The notes under the pieces: generated by a model
Databases searched by the model: none
What the model saw: the letters and a program-made list of their open reading frames with translations, nothing else
What the model was told of the DNA's origin: nothing
Position numbers and translations under genes: made by a program
NCBI RefSeq assembly: GCF_011064595.1
Contig: NZ_JAALJI010000003.1
Span: 310,001 to 374,000, forward strand
Source: Paludisphaera soli
GTDB lineage: Bacteria; Planctomycetota; Planctomycetia; Isosphaerales; Isosphaeraceae
DNA: 64,000 nucleotides
Direction: 5' to 3'
Shown here: positions 46,609 through 54,703 of the stretch, in pieces
Position numbering within the stretch: the first letter of the stretch is position 1
Layout: every line of letters starts with the position of its first letter

Positions 46609-47921
46609 CACTCGTCTCCGATTTCGGGGGCGGGGGCCGGTTCGATCGCATCGGGCCAGCCGAGCGACTCCAGGGCTTCGTGGAACTGGACGAAGAGGCC
46701 GCTGTCGGGCTCCAGGCGAACGACCCAGGCGTTCTTCGCGGCGTCGAACTCGAGGGCGGCGAGCCGGGCCCCGAAGACGACGTGGTCGCCGACCTTGGGG
46801 CGGGCGAGATCGAAGAGCTGGAAGCCCTCGAAGTCGATCCGGGCCGACCGTTCAGGGCGGGCCCCCCCCGCGCGGAAGCTACCGGCGTCGGCCGTGGGGA
46901 GGACGACGTAGTCGATCTCGTAGCGTTTCTCCGGGCTTTCGGGCGTCGCCTTGATCCGCGAGTCGAACACGACGCCCCGGCCTCGATGCTGGTCGTCGAA
47001 CCGGGAGGCCCAGGACTTGGGGTTGGTCCTGGCCGCCTCGTCAAGCAGCTCCTCGAGGCCGGCGTTCGAGAGGTTGACGTAGAGCGAGGCCTCGTCGGCG
47101 GCCTGGCGGATCCGATCGGCACCTTCCACCTCGCCGCCAAGGGTATCGACCGCTTGCTTGGCGGGGGCGAGGAGCTGATAGGCCTTGTCGAAGTCGCCGG
47201 CCTCCAGCGCGGGGATCCCCTCGACGCGGCCCAGCTCGGCGACCTGGGGCAGCCCCTGGAGGTGGATCCGCCAGGCTCGATAGGCGACCGTCGCCACGAC
47301 GAGCAGGGAGACGACCGCGAAGAGCCGCAAGGGCCGCCACGCGGAGCGGCGTCGGCCCCTGGGCTCGATCTCGACCACGGGACGGCTCGGGGAATCGCGT
47401 CTGGCTCGGGCCGCCGGGGCCGCTTCGCTCAGCACCGCGGGCTCGACGACTCGCGACGGGCGGCGGCGTGGCGCCTTCGCCGCGGGTCGGGCCCTGGCGG
47501 GGCTCGAGGCCGCCTCCTCGTCGACGGGGTCGACGCCGCGATCGGGCGAGGCCGCCTCGTCTTCCCAGGAAATCTCGGCGTCCGGGTGGGGGATCGCGTC
47601 GGCGATCTCGACCGTGACCTCGTCCGCGTCGTTCAGCTCGATCGGCCCTTCCTCGATCGCCCGGGGCGGCGAATAGGACTCGGTCGACCTGCCACGCCCC
47701 GTCGTCGTCGAGATCCGCGGCCCGGGGTCCGGCAGCGGGCTGACGGGCAGCACGAACACGCCCTCGCCGCAGGCCGGGCAACGGAGCGCCTGATAGCCTT
47801 CGGTTCGCTGGCCGCGAACGCGATGTCCAAGCGGGCACACCACGTTGAAATACTGGACCTCGGCCTCCGACGTCGTCGCCAGGCCCTTGATCAAGTTCCT
47901 CGCTCGGCCGAAGAGACCCAA
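46608..47921 (-). CDS. Zinc-ribbon, single-pass membrane protein
   Basis: Probably 437 residues, read from TTG 47921, which follows a GAGG site by six bases; the frame stays open to a TTG at 48050, but that part is unlike protein. An N-terminal zinc-ribbon-like motif ('VVCPLGHRVRG' then 'LRCPACGEGVF') is followed by an acidic, then Arg/Pro-rich linker (about 70-200), one transmembrane helix ('LFAVVSLLVVATVAYRAW') and a C-terminal domain of about 210 residues, helical then beta-rich. It resembles other planctomycete membrane proteins with cytosolic zinc fingers. Coupled to the downstream gene. Function unknown. Confidence 0.62.
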   Translation of the reverse strand: MGLFGRARNLIKGLATTSEAEVQYFNVVCPLGHRVRGQRTEGYQALRCPACGEGVFVLPVSPLPDPGPRISTTTGRGRSTESYSPPRAIEEGPIELNDADEVTVEIADAIPHPDAEISWEDEAASPDRGVDPVDEEAASSPARARPAAKAPRRRPSRVVEPAVLSEAAPAARARRDSPSRPVVEIEPRGRRRSAWRPLRLFAVVSLLVVATVAYRAWRIHLQGLPQVAELGRVEGIPALEAGDFDKAYQLLAPAKQAVDTLGGEVEGADRIRQAADEASLYVNLSNAGLEELLDEAARTNPKSWASRFDDQHRGRGVVFDSRIKATPESPEKRYEIDYVVLPTADAGSFRAGGARPERSARIDFEGFQLFDLARPKVGDHVVFGARLAALEFDAAKNAWVVRLEPDSGLFVQFHEALESLGWPDAIEPAPAPEIGDE

Positions 47922-48150
47922 AGACCACCTCTTCCCCGCCGAACCGCGACGCGGTGCGGTCGATCGACGACCAACCTGGCGGGGTTCGAACCATGACGAC
48001 CGTAAGACAGGCGTTTCTCGAATTATGGAGACCTGTGCGTCGAACGTCAACGATCCGCGCCCCTTGCCGGCAACCGGGCTGGAAAGCGAACGGGCCGCGG
48101 CCTCTGGCGAGGCGACGACCCGTCGTGGAGGGAATCGTGCGGAGTCGTGA

Positions 48151-48807
48151 TCAGTAGCGGAGGATCGCCGCCAGTCCGGTCTCCGTCGGCATCCGATCGG
48201 GGGGCACGACCACCACCTCGCCCTTCATGCGAAGGACGCCCTCGGCCAGGTCGTCGATCAGGTCGTCGATCAGGTCGTCGACACCGGGGTCGTCGATCGA
48301 GTGGGCCTTCTGGATCTTGCCGTTCTCCAGCTCGAGCTTCCCGGGGACGACGCGATCGGCCTCGACGAGCAGCGTGGCGATGCGGCCGGCCGCCGCTTCG
48401 CGGGCCGCCTCGGCCAGCTTGCTCACGGCCTTGCCCGCCGCCTGGGCGGCCTGAAATCGCTCGCTTAACATGGAAGCTCCGCCACCACCGGTTCCGCGAC
48501 CGGCCGTTGGAGCTGATAGTCGTGAAAGGCGTCGGCCGAGCGGAACAGCGCCAGGCCGTCCTGTTGATGGGTCCAGAACTGGTAATCGTCGAGCAGCCGG
48601 CGGCATCGGCTCCAGCAGGGCGTCGACCTCGCGTGCCGGATGCTTCTCGCTGAACGATCGCTCGGCGCGGGTCAGGAGGTTCTTGTAGCGGATCAAATCC
48701 TGGCCGTTCTCGGGATTCGCGCGGTGAGTCGGCTCTTACAGCGACACGACTGGCGCCGCGACGGGTCCCAGAAGTCCCCGGAGGTCCTCCGTCGTGATGT
48801 GGGGCAT
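48151..48807 (-). pseudogene. Decayed BaeRF family 3 (eRF1-like) gene
   Basis: Three pieces of one BaeRF3 protein lie in order on the minus strand. Piece 1 starts at ATG 48807 ('MPHITTEDLRGLL') and is cut by TAA at 48738-48736, exactly where the family has a Tyr before 'PTH'; the frame then goes on with 'EPTHRANPENGQDLIRYKNLL'. Piece 2 ('LLDDYQFWTHQQDGLALFRS') is in another frame, so a frameshift lies near 48590-48605; it ends at 48465. Piece 3 (48471-48151) is the family C-terminus ('ATLLVEADRVVPGKLE' to 'VVVVPPDRMPTETGLAAILRY'). About 200 residues between pieces 2 and 3 are missing. Piece 3 has an ATG and could still be made. Confidence 0.78.
48247..48282. repeat. 12-base tandem repeat, three copies
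   Basis: CAGGTCGTCGAT is repeated three times in phase (48247-48258, 48259-48270, 48271-48282, the last ending in C). On the minus strand it encodes repeated 'DDLI' in the C-terminal remnant of the BaeRF3 gene. Confidence 0.7.
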
Positions 48808-48889
48808 TCGCATTCTCCGGATCAAGATTCACGGTCTGTCGGAGAATGAGAAGCAACTCTGGGACCGGGCTCGATCGTGGCGGATTCGA

Positions 48890-49279
48890 TCAGCCGCGGG
48901 TGATCGCCTCGAACAAATCGTCCGGGCAATGCTCGTCGAAGCGGACGCGGACGAAGTGCCCCCCGTCGCCCGTCGGCGAGACCTCCAACACCTCGCCCAC
49001 GGCGCAGTCGGAGGGGGCGGCCTTCGCCGCCTTGAGCCAGACCTCGTCCCCCGGCGCGGGGGGAGTGGGGGTCAAGATGCGGGCGCCCCCCCGACTGAGG
49101 TTGAGGACCAGCGAGCCGACCGTCGCGAACTCCGACTCCGAAGCCCACCAGCCGAGCCAGGTCCGGCCGTCGACCGCCGGCAGCCTGGGCTCGGCGCGAC
49201 GTTCCAGCGAGATGTGCGGACCCCGCCCGCGGCTCGGGCCCGACACCATGCGCCTCTCGGTCGACCTGTCGAGCTTCAT
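48890..49279 (-). CDS. PilZ domain protein
   Basis: A 129-residue single PilZ domain. The c-di-GMP motifs are present: 'RRAEPR' (residues 27-32, R-x-x-x-R) and 'NLSRGGARI' (residues 60-68, N-x-S-x-x-G). It should bind c-di-GMP and signal to motility, adhesion or matrix production. ATG 49279 has GGAGGG eight bases upstream; an in-frame TTG 15 bases earlier is less likely. Confidence 0.82.
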   Translation of the reverse strand: MKLDRSTERRMVSGPSRGRGPHISLERRAEPRLPAVDGRTWLGWWASESEFATVGSLVLNLSRGGARILTPTPPAPGDEVWLKAAKAAPSDCAVGEVLEVSPTGDGGHFVRVRFDEHCPDDLFEAITRG

Positions 49280-49480
49280 CGTGCGACCCTCCAATCCTGG
49301 ACGCCGGCTATCCCGGAGCCGTCGAGGGCGAGGACCGGACCCGCCCCGGCTCCCCGCCCCTCTCTTCGCAACCCTAGGGTGCGGTTCGGGGGCGGGACGG
49401 CCGCGTTGAGAATAAACACGATCCGTCGCCCGACGTCACCCGTCGCACCGCGGCGACCGGGCGGCCTTGGAGGCGAGAGG

Positions 49481-49843
49481 TCAGGCCCGGAGCGTCTCCA
49501 TGGAAGTCCTCAGGTCGCGGTCGACGCCGAAGAGTCGGTCGAGGTTCGAGGTCCGGAAGACCTGCTGGAGCACGGGGGACAGCTCGCAGAGTCGGAGCTT
49601 GCCGTGGGTGCCGTCGACCCGGCGCTGGAGGAGGATGAGCTTGCTCAGGAGGGTGCTGGAGATCAGGCCGACGTCGCTGAAGTCCAGGACGAGTCGGATC
49701 GGCTTGCCGTCGTTGGGGAGGTTTGCGGCGATCTGCTCGGCCGCTTCGCGCACGGTCCGCTCGTCGAACAGCTGGCGGTCGTGGAAGCGGACGACCTTGA
49801 CCCCGTCGACCTCCGTCATGCTGATCCGGTCTGCTGGAGGCAT
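49481..49843 (-). CDS. STAS domain anti-sigma factor antagonist
   Basis: A 120-residue STAS protein. The phosphorylation-loop region reads 'DFSDVGLISSTLLSKL', keeping the Ser-Ser-Thr cluster of SpoIIAA/RsbV-type antagonists. The start ATG 49843 is preceded by AGGA. It lies 19 bases downstream of a second STAS gene on the same strand, so both are likely made together; no anti-sigma kinase gene is next to them. Confidence 0.85.
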   Translation of the reverse strand: MPPADRISMTEVDGVKVVRFHDRQLFDERTVREAAEQIAANLPNDGKPIRLVLDFSDVGLISSTLLSKLILLQRRVDGTHGKLRLCELSPVLQQVFRTSNLDRLFGVDRDLRTSMETLRA

Positions 49844-49862
49844 TTTACTGATCCTGTGAAGA

Positions 49863-50348
49863 TCATTCGGGTTCGGTTGCGGATCTCTTGCGGCGGAGGC
49901 GACCGAGACGGTCCGAGGCCGGCCCGGCCGGACGAGGGCGGTTCGATTCGACTTCGGCCGTAGGCTCGGACCTGGAGGAGGTCTCGGGCTCCCCCCTCTC
50001 GATCGCCGCGAGCGCGGCATCGCGATCGACGAGGAACTCGAAGAGCTTGTCGAGCTTGCTCGCGCGGAAGACTTCGGCGACCGTGGGTTCGACGTGGCAG
50101 AAGACCACGCGGCCCCCATTCTGCCTGGCGCTCCGGTGGAGTGCCACGAAATTCCCGAGCGCCGCCGAACCGGCGAAGCCGACCCCCGCCAGGTCGATCA
50201 CCACGAACGGCCGGCCTTTCGCCTTGAGATGCTCGTCGTACCGATGCCGAAGTTCCAGGGCGGGCGCCGGGTCCAGCCGGAGGCAGTCCCAGAACTCCGC
50301 CAGGAGCACGCCGTCCACGTTATGGACCTGAACGGTTGGCTTCAACAT
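49863..50348 (-). CDS. STAS domain protein with basic C-terminal tail
   Basis: A 161-residue protein: a STAS domain (residues 1-115) with the loop 'DLAGVGFAGSAALGNF', retaining one Ser, and a 40-residue Arg/Glu/Pro tail that is probably disordered. Paired with the following STAS gene. The two differ at the switch site, so they may bind different partners or one may be non-phosphorylatable. Confidence 0.82.
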   Translation of the reverse strand: MLKPTVQVHNVDGVLLAEFWDCLRLDPAPALELRHRYDEHLKAKGRPFVVIDLAGVGFAGSAALGNFVALHRSARQNGGRVVFCHVEPTVAEVFRASKLDKLFEFLVDRDAALAAIERGEPETSSRSEPTAEVESNRPRPAGPASDRLGRLRRKRSATEPE

Positions 50349-50876
50349 CGATCGATCACCTGTGCCTGACGGTTAGATAAGACGTCCCGTCCGCCCGGGC
50401 CGTGGGGCGGCTTCGTGCAGGCGGTCGCGACCTTGCCGCTCGGTGGAAGGCCGACGTCGACGACCGATTCCTCGCCCCCGCCCCTCGAGGGCGCCGGGGT
50501 CATCCTAGCAGCGCCCTCGGGTCCCGAACAGGGACCTGTCCGAACCGTCGCGGGCGTCAAGTCGCGAAGAAACGCTGCATCCCGCACCGGCCGCGAGTGG
50601 TCTCGCGGGATCGGCTGCGGAGGTCGTCGAGGCCGGACGATCTCACCATTTGGACGCCCGTTCGATGCGGTCCCTCGGCACTCCGATCGAGGTGCGGCGC
50701 GGCGCTCGGGTCGACGGCTGGGACGGCGGCCTCGCCGTACCTCGACTCCAGGGTACAATGTCTGGACCTCGCCCGGACCCGCGGGCTCGGATCGGAGTAC
50801 GAGCCCAGGTCGCCGTCGGGGTCCCGCCCCGAACGGAGTCGGCCCCGCCCGGCGGTGCCCTATTGGAGTCGCTGCG
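50349..50876. other. Divergent 528-base region before the DUF1573 gene
   Basis: Open frames cross it but none has a start, ribosome-binding site or resemblance to a family. TACAAT at 50754-50759 (five of six matches to a -10 box) lies 118 bases ahead of the DUF1573 start; no -35 was identified. Nothing else was recognised. Confidence 0.35.
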
Positions 50877-51878
50877 ATGCGTTCGATGAGACTCAACGCG
50901 TGCTGCCTGATCCTGCTGGCAGCCTCCTTCCCCGCGACCTTCGGCCAGGACTACAGCTGGCTCGACACGGCCTTGCCCGAACGCGCCTACGATTTCGGGA
51001 CGGTCGCCCGCGGCTCCCAGCTTCGACACGCCTTCCCGGTCGTCAATCGGACCTCCCAGGAGATCCGGATCCTCGAGTGGCGTACGAAGTGCGGCTGCAC
51101 CGACGTCAAGGTCGGTGCCAAGGTGATCCCCCCGGGGACCCAGACGACCGTCGAGGTGACCGTCGACACGACCCGATTTCTGGGCCACAAGCCATCCGGT
51201 CTGACGCTGATCTTTGAAACGCCGTCTTACGTGCAGGTCGACCTGAACACCTCGTGTTTCATCCGGGGGGACATCGTGACGACCCCCGGCCAGCTCGATT
51301 TCGGGATCGTCCGGCGTTCCGAGAAGGCCCCGACCGCGGCCCTGACGCTGGCCTACGCCGGCGGGCGGCCCGATTGGCAGGTGACCCGCATGAACACCCT
51401 CTCCGACCACATCAAGGCCGAGTTCAGCGAGGTCGGCCGCACCGCGGACGGCCAGATCAACTTCTCGCTGACCGCGACCCTCCAGCCCAGCGCCCCCAAC
51501 GGCTATTTCAAGGACGAGATCACGCTGGAAACCAGCGATCAGCAGAAGATCCCGATCTCCGTCGTCGCCAACATCCAGAGCGCAGTGGCCTTGACGCCTT
51601 CCATCGTCAACTTCGGGCAGATCAAGCCGGGCGAGAGCATCACCAAGACCGTGCTCGTCCGCTCCGCCCAGGCTTTCAGCATCACCAACCTGACGACGAC
51701 CAAGGCCGAGCTTCAGGGCGACGACCAGACGAAAGGCTCCCAGGCCGTTCATCAGGTCAAGCTCACGCTCAAGGCCCCGGATCAGCCGGGGGCGTTCCAC
51801 TCCCTGATGACCGTGAAGACGGACATCCCCGACGAGCCCGAAGCGGTCCTGAAGACGTTCGCGACGGTCGGTCCATGA
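50877..51878 (+). CDS. DUF1573 domain-containing exported protein
   Basis: A 333-residue protein starting at ATG 50877, with GGAG nine bases upstream, and a signal peptide (residues 5-22, 'SFPATFGQD'). The N-terminal domain has the DUF1573 pattern, 'YDFGTVARGSQLRHAFPVVNRT' in order and the 'CGCT' motif near residue 78; two further Ig-like beta domains follow, one with 'VNFGQIKPGES'. DUF1573 is an ASPM/SPD-2/Hydin-like fold, typically binding or scaffolding outside the cytoplasm. It overlaps the glycosyltransferase gene by four bases (ATGA), an unusual coupling for an exported Ig-like protein. Confidence 0.85.
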   Translation: MRSMRLNACCLILLAASFPATFGQDYSWLDTALPERAYDFGTVARGSQLRHAFPVVNRTSQEIRILEWRTKCGCTDVKVGAKVIPPGTQTTVEVTVDTTRFLGHKPSGLTLIFETPSYVQVDLNTSCFIRGDIVTTPGQLDFGIVRRSEKAPTAALTLAYAGGRPDWQVTRMNTLSDHIKAEFSEVGRTADGQINFSLTATLQPSAPNGYFKDEITLETSDQQKIPISVVANIQSAVALTPSIVNFGQIKPGESITKTVLVRSAQAFSITNLTTTKAELQGDDQTKGSQAVHQVKLTLKAPDQPGAFHSLMTVKTDIPDEPEAVLKTFATVGP

Positions 51879-53032
51879 GGTCGGAGGGCCTGTCGCTCGC
51901 GGTCGCCGACGTCAACTGGTTCAGCACCGAGAACCTCTTCCGCGAGCTGGACGAGCCCGACGTCCGTCTCCTGACCCTGCGGTGCATGGACTATCGCAAC
52001 GGCTGGCGGAAGGGCGTGCATCCCTGGTCGGCTTCGTGCCGCCGCCGCCGCGTGGGAGAGCGTCGCTGGGCGCGCGACGTCCTCCTGCCCCCAGGCTGGA
52101 TGAAGCAGTTCCCGAGCGTCGGGATGCTGCCGATCGCCCGGACGATCGGGCGGTTCTGGGAGCGCCGCGGGGGCCGCCGCGGGCTGGTCGCGACCTACCC
52201 GCACTATCGCCATCTCGTCGACCTCGCCGAGCCCGACGCCACGCTCTACTACAACCTGGACGACTACACGCTCTACTGGCCCTCGCGCGCCGACGAATTG
52301 CGCGCGCTCGAACACGACCTCGTCGAGCGCTCGACCTCGACGGTCTGCGTGGCGTTGGCCCAGGCGGAGGCGTTGCGTCAGGCGGTCCCCTCCGCCGCGC
52401 ACAAGATCCACCACATCGGCCACGGCACGCCCGCCGCCTTCCTCGCCGACGAACCGCTCGACCGGCCCGCGCCGCCCCCCGCCGACGTGGCGGACCTCCC
52501 CCGGCCGATCCTGGGCTACGTCGGTTCCCTGGAGGACCGGCTCGACTGGCCGCTGCTGGAGTCCGTAGCCCGCGCCTTCTCGAAGGCCTCGCTCGTCGTC
52601 GTCGGCAGGCCGCCCGAACCCGGCGACGAGCCCTGGCGCGAGTCCTGCCTCCGGACCTGCTCGCTCCCCAACGTGCACGTCCTCGGCTGGCGTCCTCAGG
52701 CCGAGCTCCCGTCCTATTACCAGACGTTCGACGTCAACCTGATCCCCTATCTGGTGGACCACCCGTTCAACCGGGCCTGCTCGCCCACCAAGATCATGGA
52801 CGGGATGGGGGCGACGCGGCCCATGGTGGCCACCGCCGTCCCCCAGTGCCGGCTCTACTCCGAGTTGTTCGACGTGGCGGAATCCCGCGACGCCTTCCTG
52901 GAGGCCGTGACGCGGATCCTCGACCGGGGCTCGGACGACGGCCGGGCGGCGGACCGCTTCGCGCACGCCGCCGACAACGGCTGCGCCGCCGTCGCCTCGC
53001 GCGTGGTCGCGACGCTCGACGTCGCATCCTGA
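51875..53032 (+). CDS. TuaH-like glycosyltransferase (GT-B)
   Basis: A 385-residue GT-B glycosyltransferase resembling TuaH of teichuronic acid synthesis and other cell-surface sugar transferases. N-terminal 'LYYNLDDYTLYW' and 'HDLVERSTSTVCVA' are family landmarks; the C-terminal nucleotide-sugar half has 'ILGYVGSLEDRLDW', 'VHVLGWRPQAELPSYYQTFDVNLIPY' in order and the acidic 'ACSPTKIMDGMG' region. It works on a cell-surface polysaccharide or lipid acceptor; donor and acceptor are unknown. Start ATG overlaps the DUF1573 stop. Confidence 0.82.
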   Translation: MRSEGLSLAVADVNWFSTENLFRELDEPDVRLLTLRCMDYRNGWRKGVHPWSASCRRRRVGERRWARDVLLPPGWMKQFPSVGMLPIARTIGRFWERRGGRRGLVATYPHYRHLVDLAEPDATLYYNLDDYTLYWPSRADELRALEHDLVERSTSTVCVALAQAEALRQAVPSAAHKIHHIGHGTPAAFLADEPLDRPAPPPADVADLPRPILGYVGSLEDRLDWPLLESVARAFSKASLVVVGRPPEPGDEPWRESCLRTCSLPNVHVLGWRPQAELPSYYQTFDVNLIPYLVDHPFNRACSPTKIMDGMGATRPMVATAVPQCRLYSELFDVAESRDAFLEAVTRILDRGSDDGRAADRFAHAADNGCAAVASRVVATLDVAS

Positions 53033-53161
53033 AGCCTCTCTGGCGGGCGGCCGAAGCGGGAACCCGGTGGCTTTGCAAGCCGTGCGCCGCTAGAGTCGTT
53101 CCCCAGAACACGCCGAGTAACTCGAGCCGGTGAGAACGTCCGCGACCGAAGGAGGACCCTG

Positions 53162-54556
53162 ATGAGCCTTGGCCTGCGCGTGCGCCTGTCGATCATGATG
53201 TTCCTGCAGTACTTCGTCTGGGGCATCTGGCTCCCCATGCTCGCCCAGCGGCTGGGGAACAACGACCTGAAGCTGGCCGGCGGCGAGATCGGCTGGATCT
53301 TCACCGTGTACGGCTTCGGCTCGATCGTCGGCCCGCTGATCATGGGCCAACTCGCCGACCGCTACTTCGCCACGGAGCGCGTCCTGGCGTTCGCCCACTT
53401 CGTCGGCGGCCTGCTGCTCATCGCCACGGCGTACGCGACGACCTTCTGGCCGATCTTCCTCCTGCTGCTGGCCTACTGCCACCTGTACATGCCGACGATG
53501 GCCCTCACGAACTCGCTCTCGTTCCGCAGCCTGGGCGAGGCCAACCAGGCGTACTTCCCCTCCATCCGCTTCTGGGGGACGATCGGCTGGATCGCGGCCG
53601 GGCTGTTCTTCACCATGTACCTGGAATATGAAGACCTGCCGTTCTTCCGGTCCGTCTTCGACCTCCTGGGGCTCCACGGGGTGTTCGAGGGCTTCATGGG
53701 CTTCTGGAAGTCCTCGATCGTCCCGATCTGGCGATCGCTCTTCGCGCTCTCCTTCGTGGGCGAGCCGAGCTACCGGGACTGCCTCCGCGTCTCCGGATTC
53801 TTCTCGATCATCTACGCTTTGTACTGCTTGACGCTCCCCCACACGCCCCCCACCCCGGCGAGGGAGTCCGACCCGATCGACAAGCGTTCGGCGATCGTCG
53901 AGTGCCTGGAGCTGATGAAGTTCCGCTCGTTCGCCGTCCTGATCGGCGTGGCCGGCCTCGTCGGCATCATGTTGGCCTTCTACTTCGCCTGCGAGAGTTA
54001 CTTCCTCGTCTCGATCGGGGTCGCCCCCACGCAGACCGGCGCGTACATGGCCATCGGCCAGGTCGCCGAGGGGGTGGTGATGCTCCTCATCCCCCTGTCC
54101 GTGGCGAAGCTAGGGTACAAGAACACGATGCTGCTCGGCATGGCCGCCTGGGCGACCCGATTCGGGCTGTCGGCCCTCGGCTACCCCTTCTGGCTGATGA
54201 TCTCGACGCTCGTGCTCCACGGCTTCGCGTTCGGCTTCTTCTTCGTCGTCGCCCAGATGTTCGTCGACCGTGCGTCGAGCAAGGACATCAAGGCCTCGGC
54301 CCAGTCGCTCCTGGTTTTCGTCATCTACGGACTGGGGACGGTCGTCGGCAGCGCCGTCTCGGGATACATCCGCGAGTACTTCTCGACGCAGGCGAACGGC
54401 CTGGCCGTCGAGAACTGGAGGGGGATCTGGATGGGCCCCTTCCTCCTGACGCTGGGCTGCATGGCGATCTTCGCCCTGCTCTTCAAGGAGCAGCAGATCG
54501 GCGAGATCCGCGAGGACGCCGAGTCGCACTTCGAGCCCAGCGTAGCCTCGCATTGA
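53162..54556 (+). CDS. MFS transporter, nucleoside:H+ symporter type
   Basis: A 464-residue, 12-helix major facilitator of the NupG/XapB-like group. Typical features are the N-terminal 'LQYFVWGIWLPML', 'GQLADRYF' loop 2-3, 'SFRSLGEANQAYFPSIRFWGTIGWI' in order and 'FVDRASSKDIKASAQSLL' late in the protein. Helices 6-7 flank an unusually long loop (about residues 165-250). It may import nucleosides or related compounds; the group in planctomycetes is of untested substrate. GGAGG precedes the ATG; a terminator follows. Confidence 0.88.
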   Translation: MSLGLRVRLSIMMFLQYFVWGIWLPMLAQRLGNNDLKLAGGEIGWIFTVYGFGSIVGPLIMGQLADRYFATERVLAFAHFVGGLLLIATAYATTFWPIFLLLLAYCHLYMPTMALTNSLSFRSLGEANQAYFPSIRFWGTIGWIAAGLFFTMYLEYEDLPFFRSVFDLLGLHGVFEGFMGFWKSSIVPIWRSLFALSFVGEPSYRDCLRVSGFFSIIYALYCLTLPHTPPTPARESDPIDKRSAIVECLELMKFRSFAVLIGVAGLVGIMLAFYFACESYFLVSIGVAPTQTGAYMAIGQVAEGVVMLLIPLSVAKLGYKNTMLLGMAAWATRFGLSALGYPFWLMISTLVLHGFAFGFFFVVAQMFVDRASSKDIKASAQSLLVFVIYGLGTVVGSAVSGYIREYFSTQANGLAVENWRGIWMGPFLLTLGCMAIFALLFKEQQIGEIREDAESHFEPSVASH

Positions 54557-54581
54557 TCGCCCAAACTCCTTGATCGTCGCT

Positions 54582-54616
54582 GGGGGGGCGATTCGTCGCC
54601 CCCCCTTCGCTTTTCG
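54582..54616 (+). terminator. Rho-independent terminator after the MFS gene
   Basis: GGGGGGGCGA (54582-54591) pairs perfectly with TCGCCCCCCC (54596-54605) around a TTCG tetraloop, with TTCGCTTTTCG after it. Confidence 0.85.
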
Positions 54617-54703
54617 AACGGCGTCGTCGCTGCGAGTGGCTTTGGGATAAGCTGGAAAGGTGACTTGGTTCGTCGTCGCCGCTCGTAGGTCGGGGGTCCT
54701 GGA

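Noticed and set aside
44875-46911. 678-codon plus-strand frame over the 45007-46608 gene
   Set aside because: Shadow of the minus-strand gene, whose signal peptide, start/stop overlap and terminator are coherent.
48151-48471. Independent 106-residue gene
   Set aside because: Its sequence matches the C-terminus of BaeRF3 and the rest of that gene lies directly upstream in pieces, so it is listed as part of a pseudogene.
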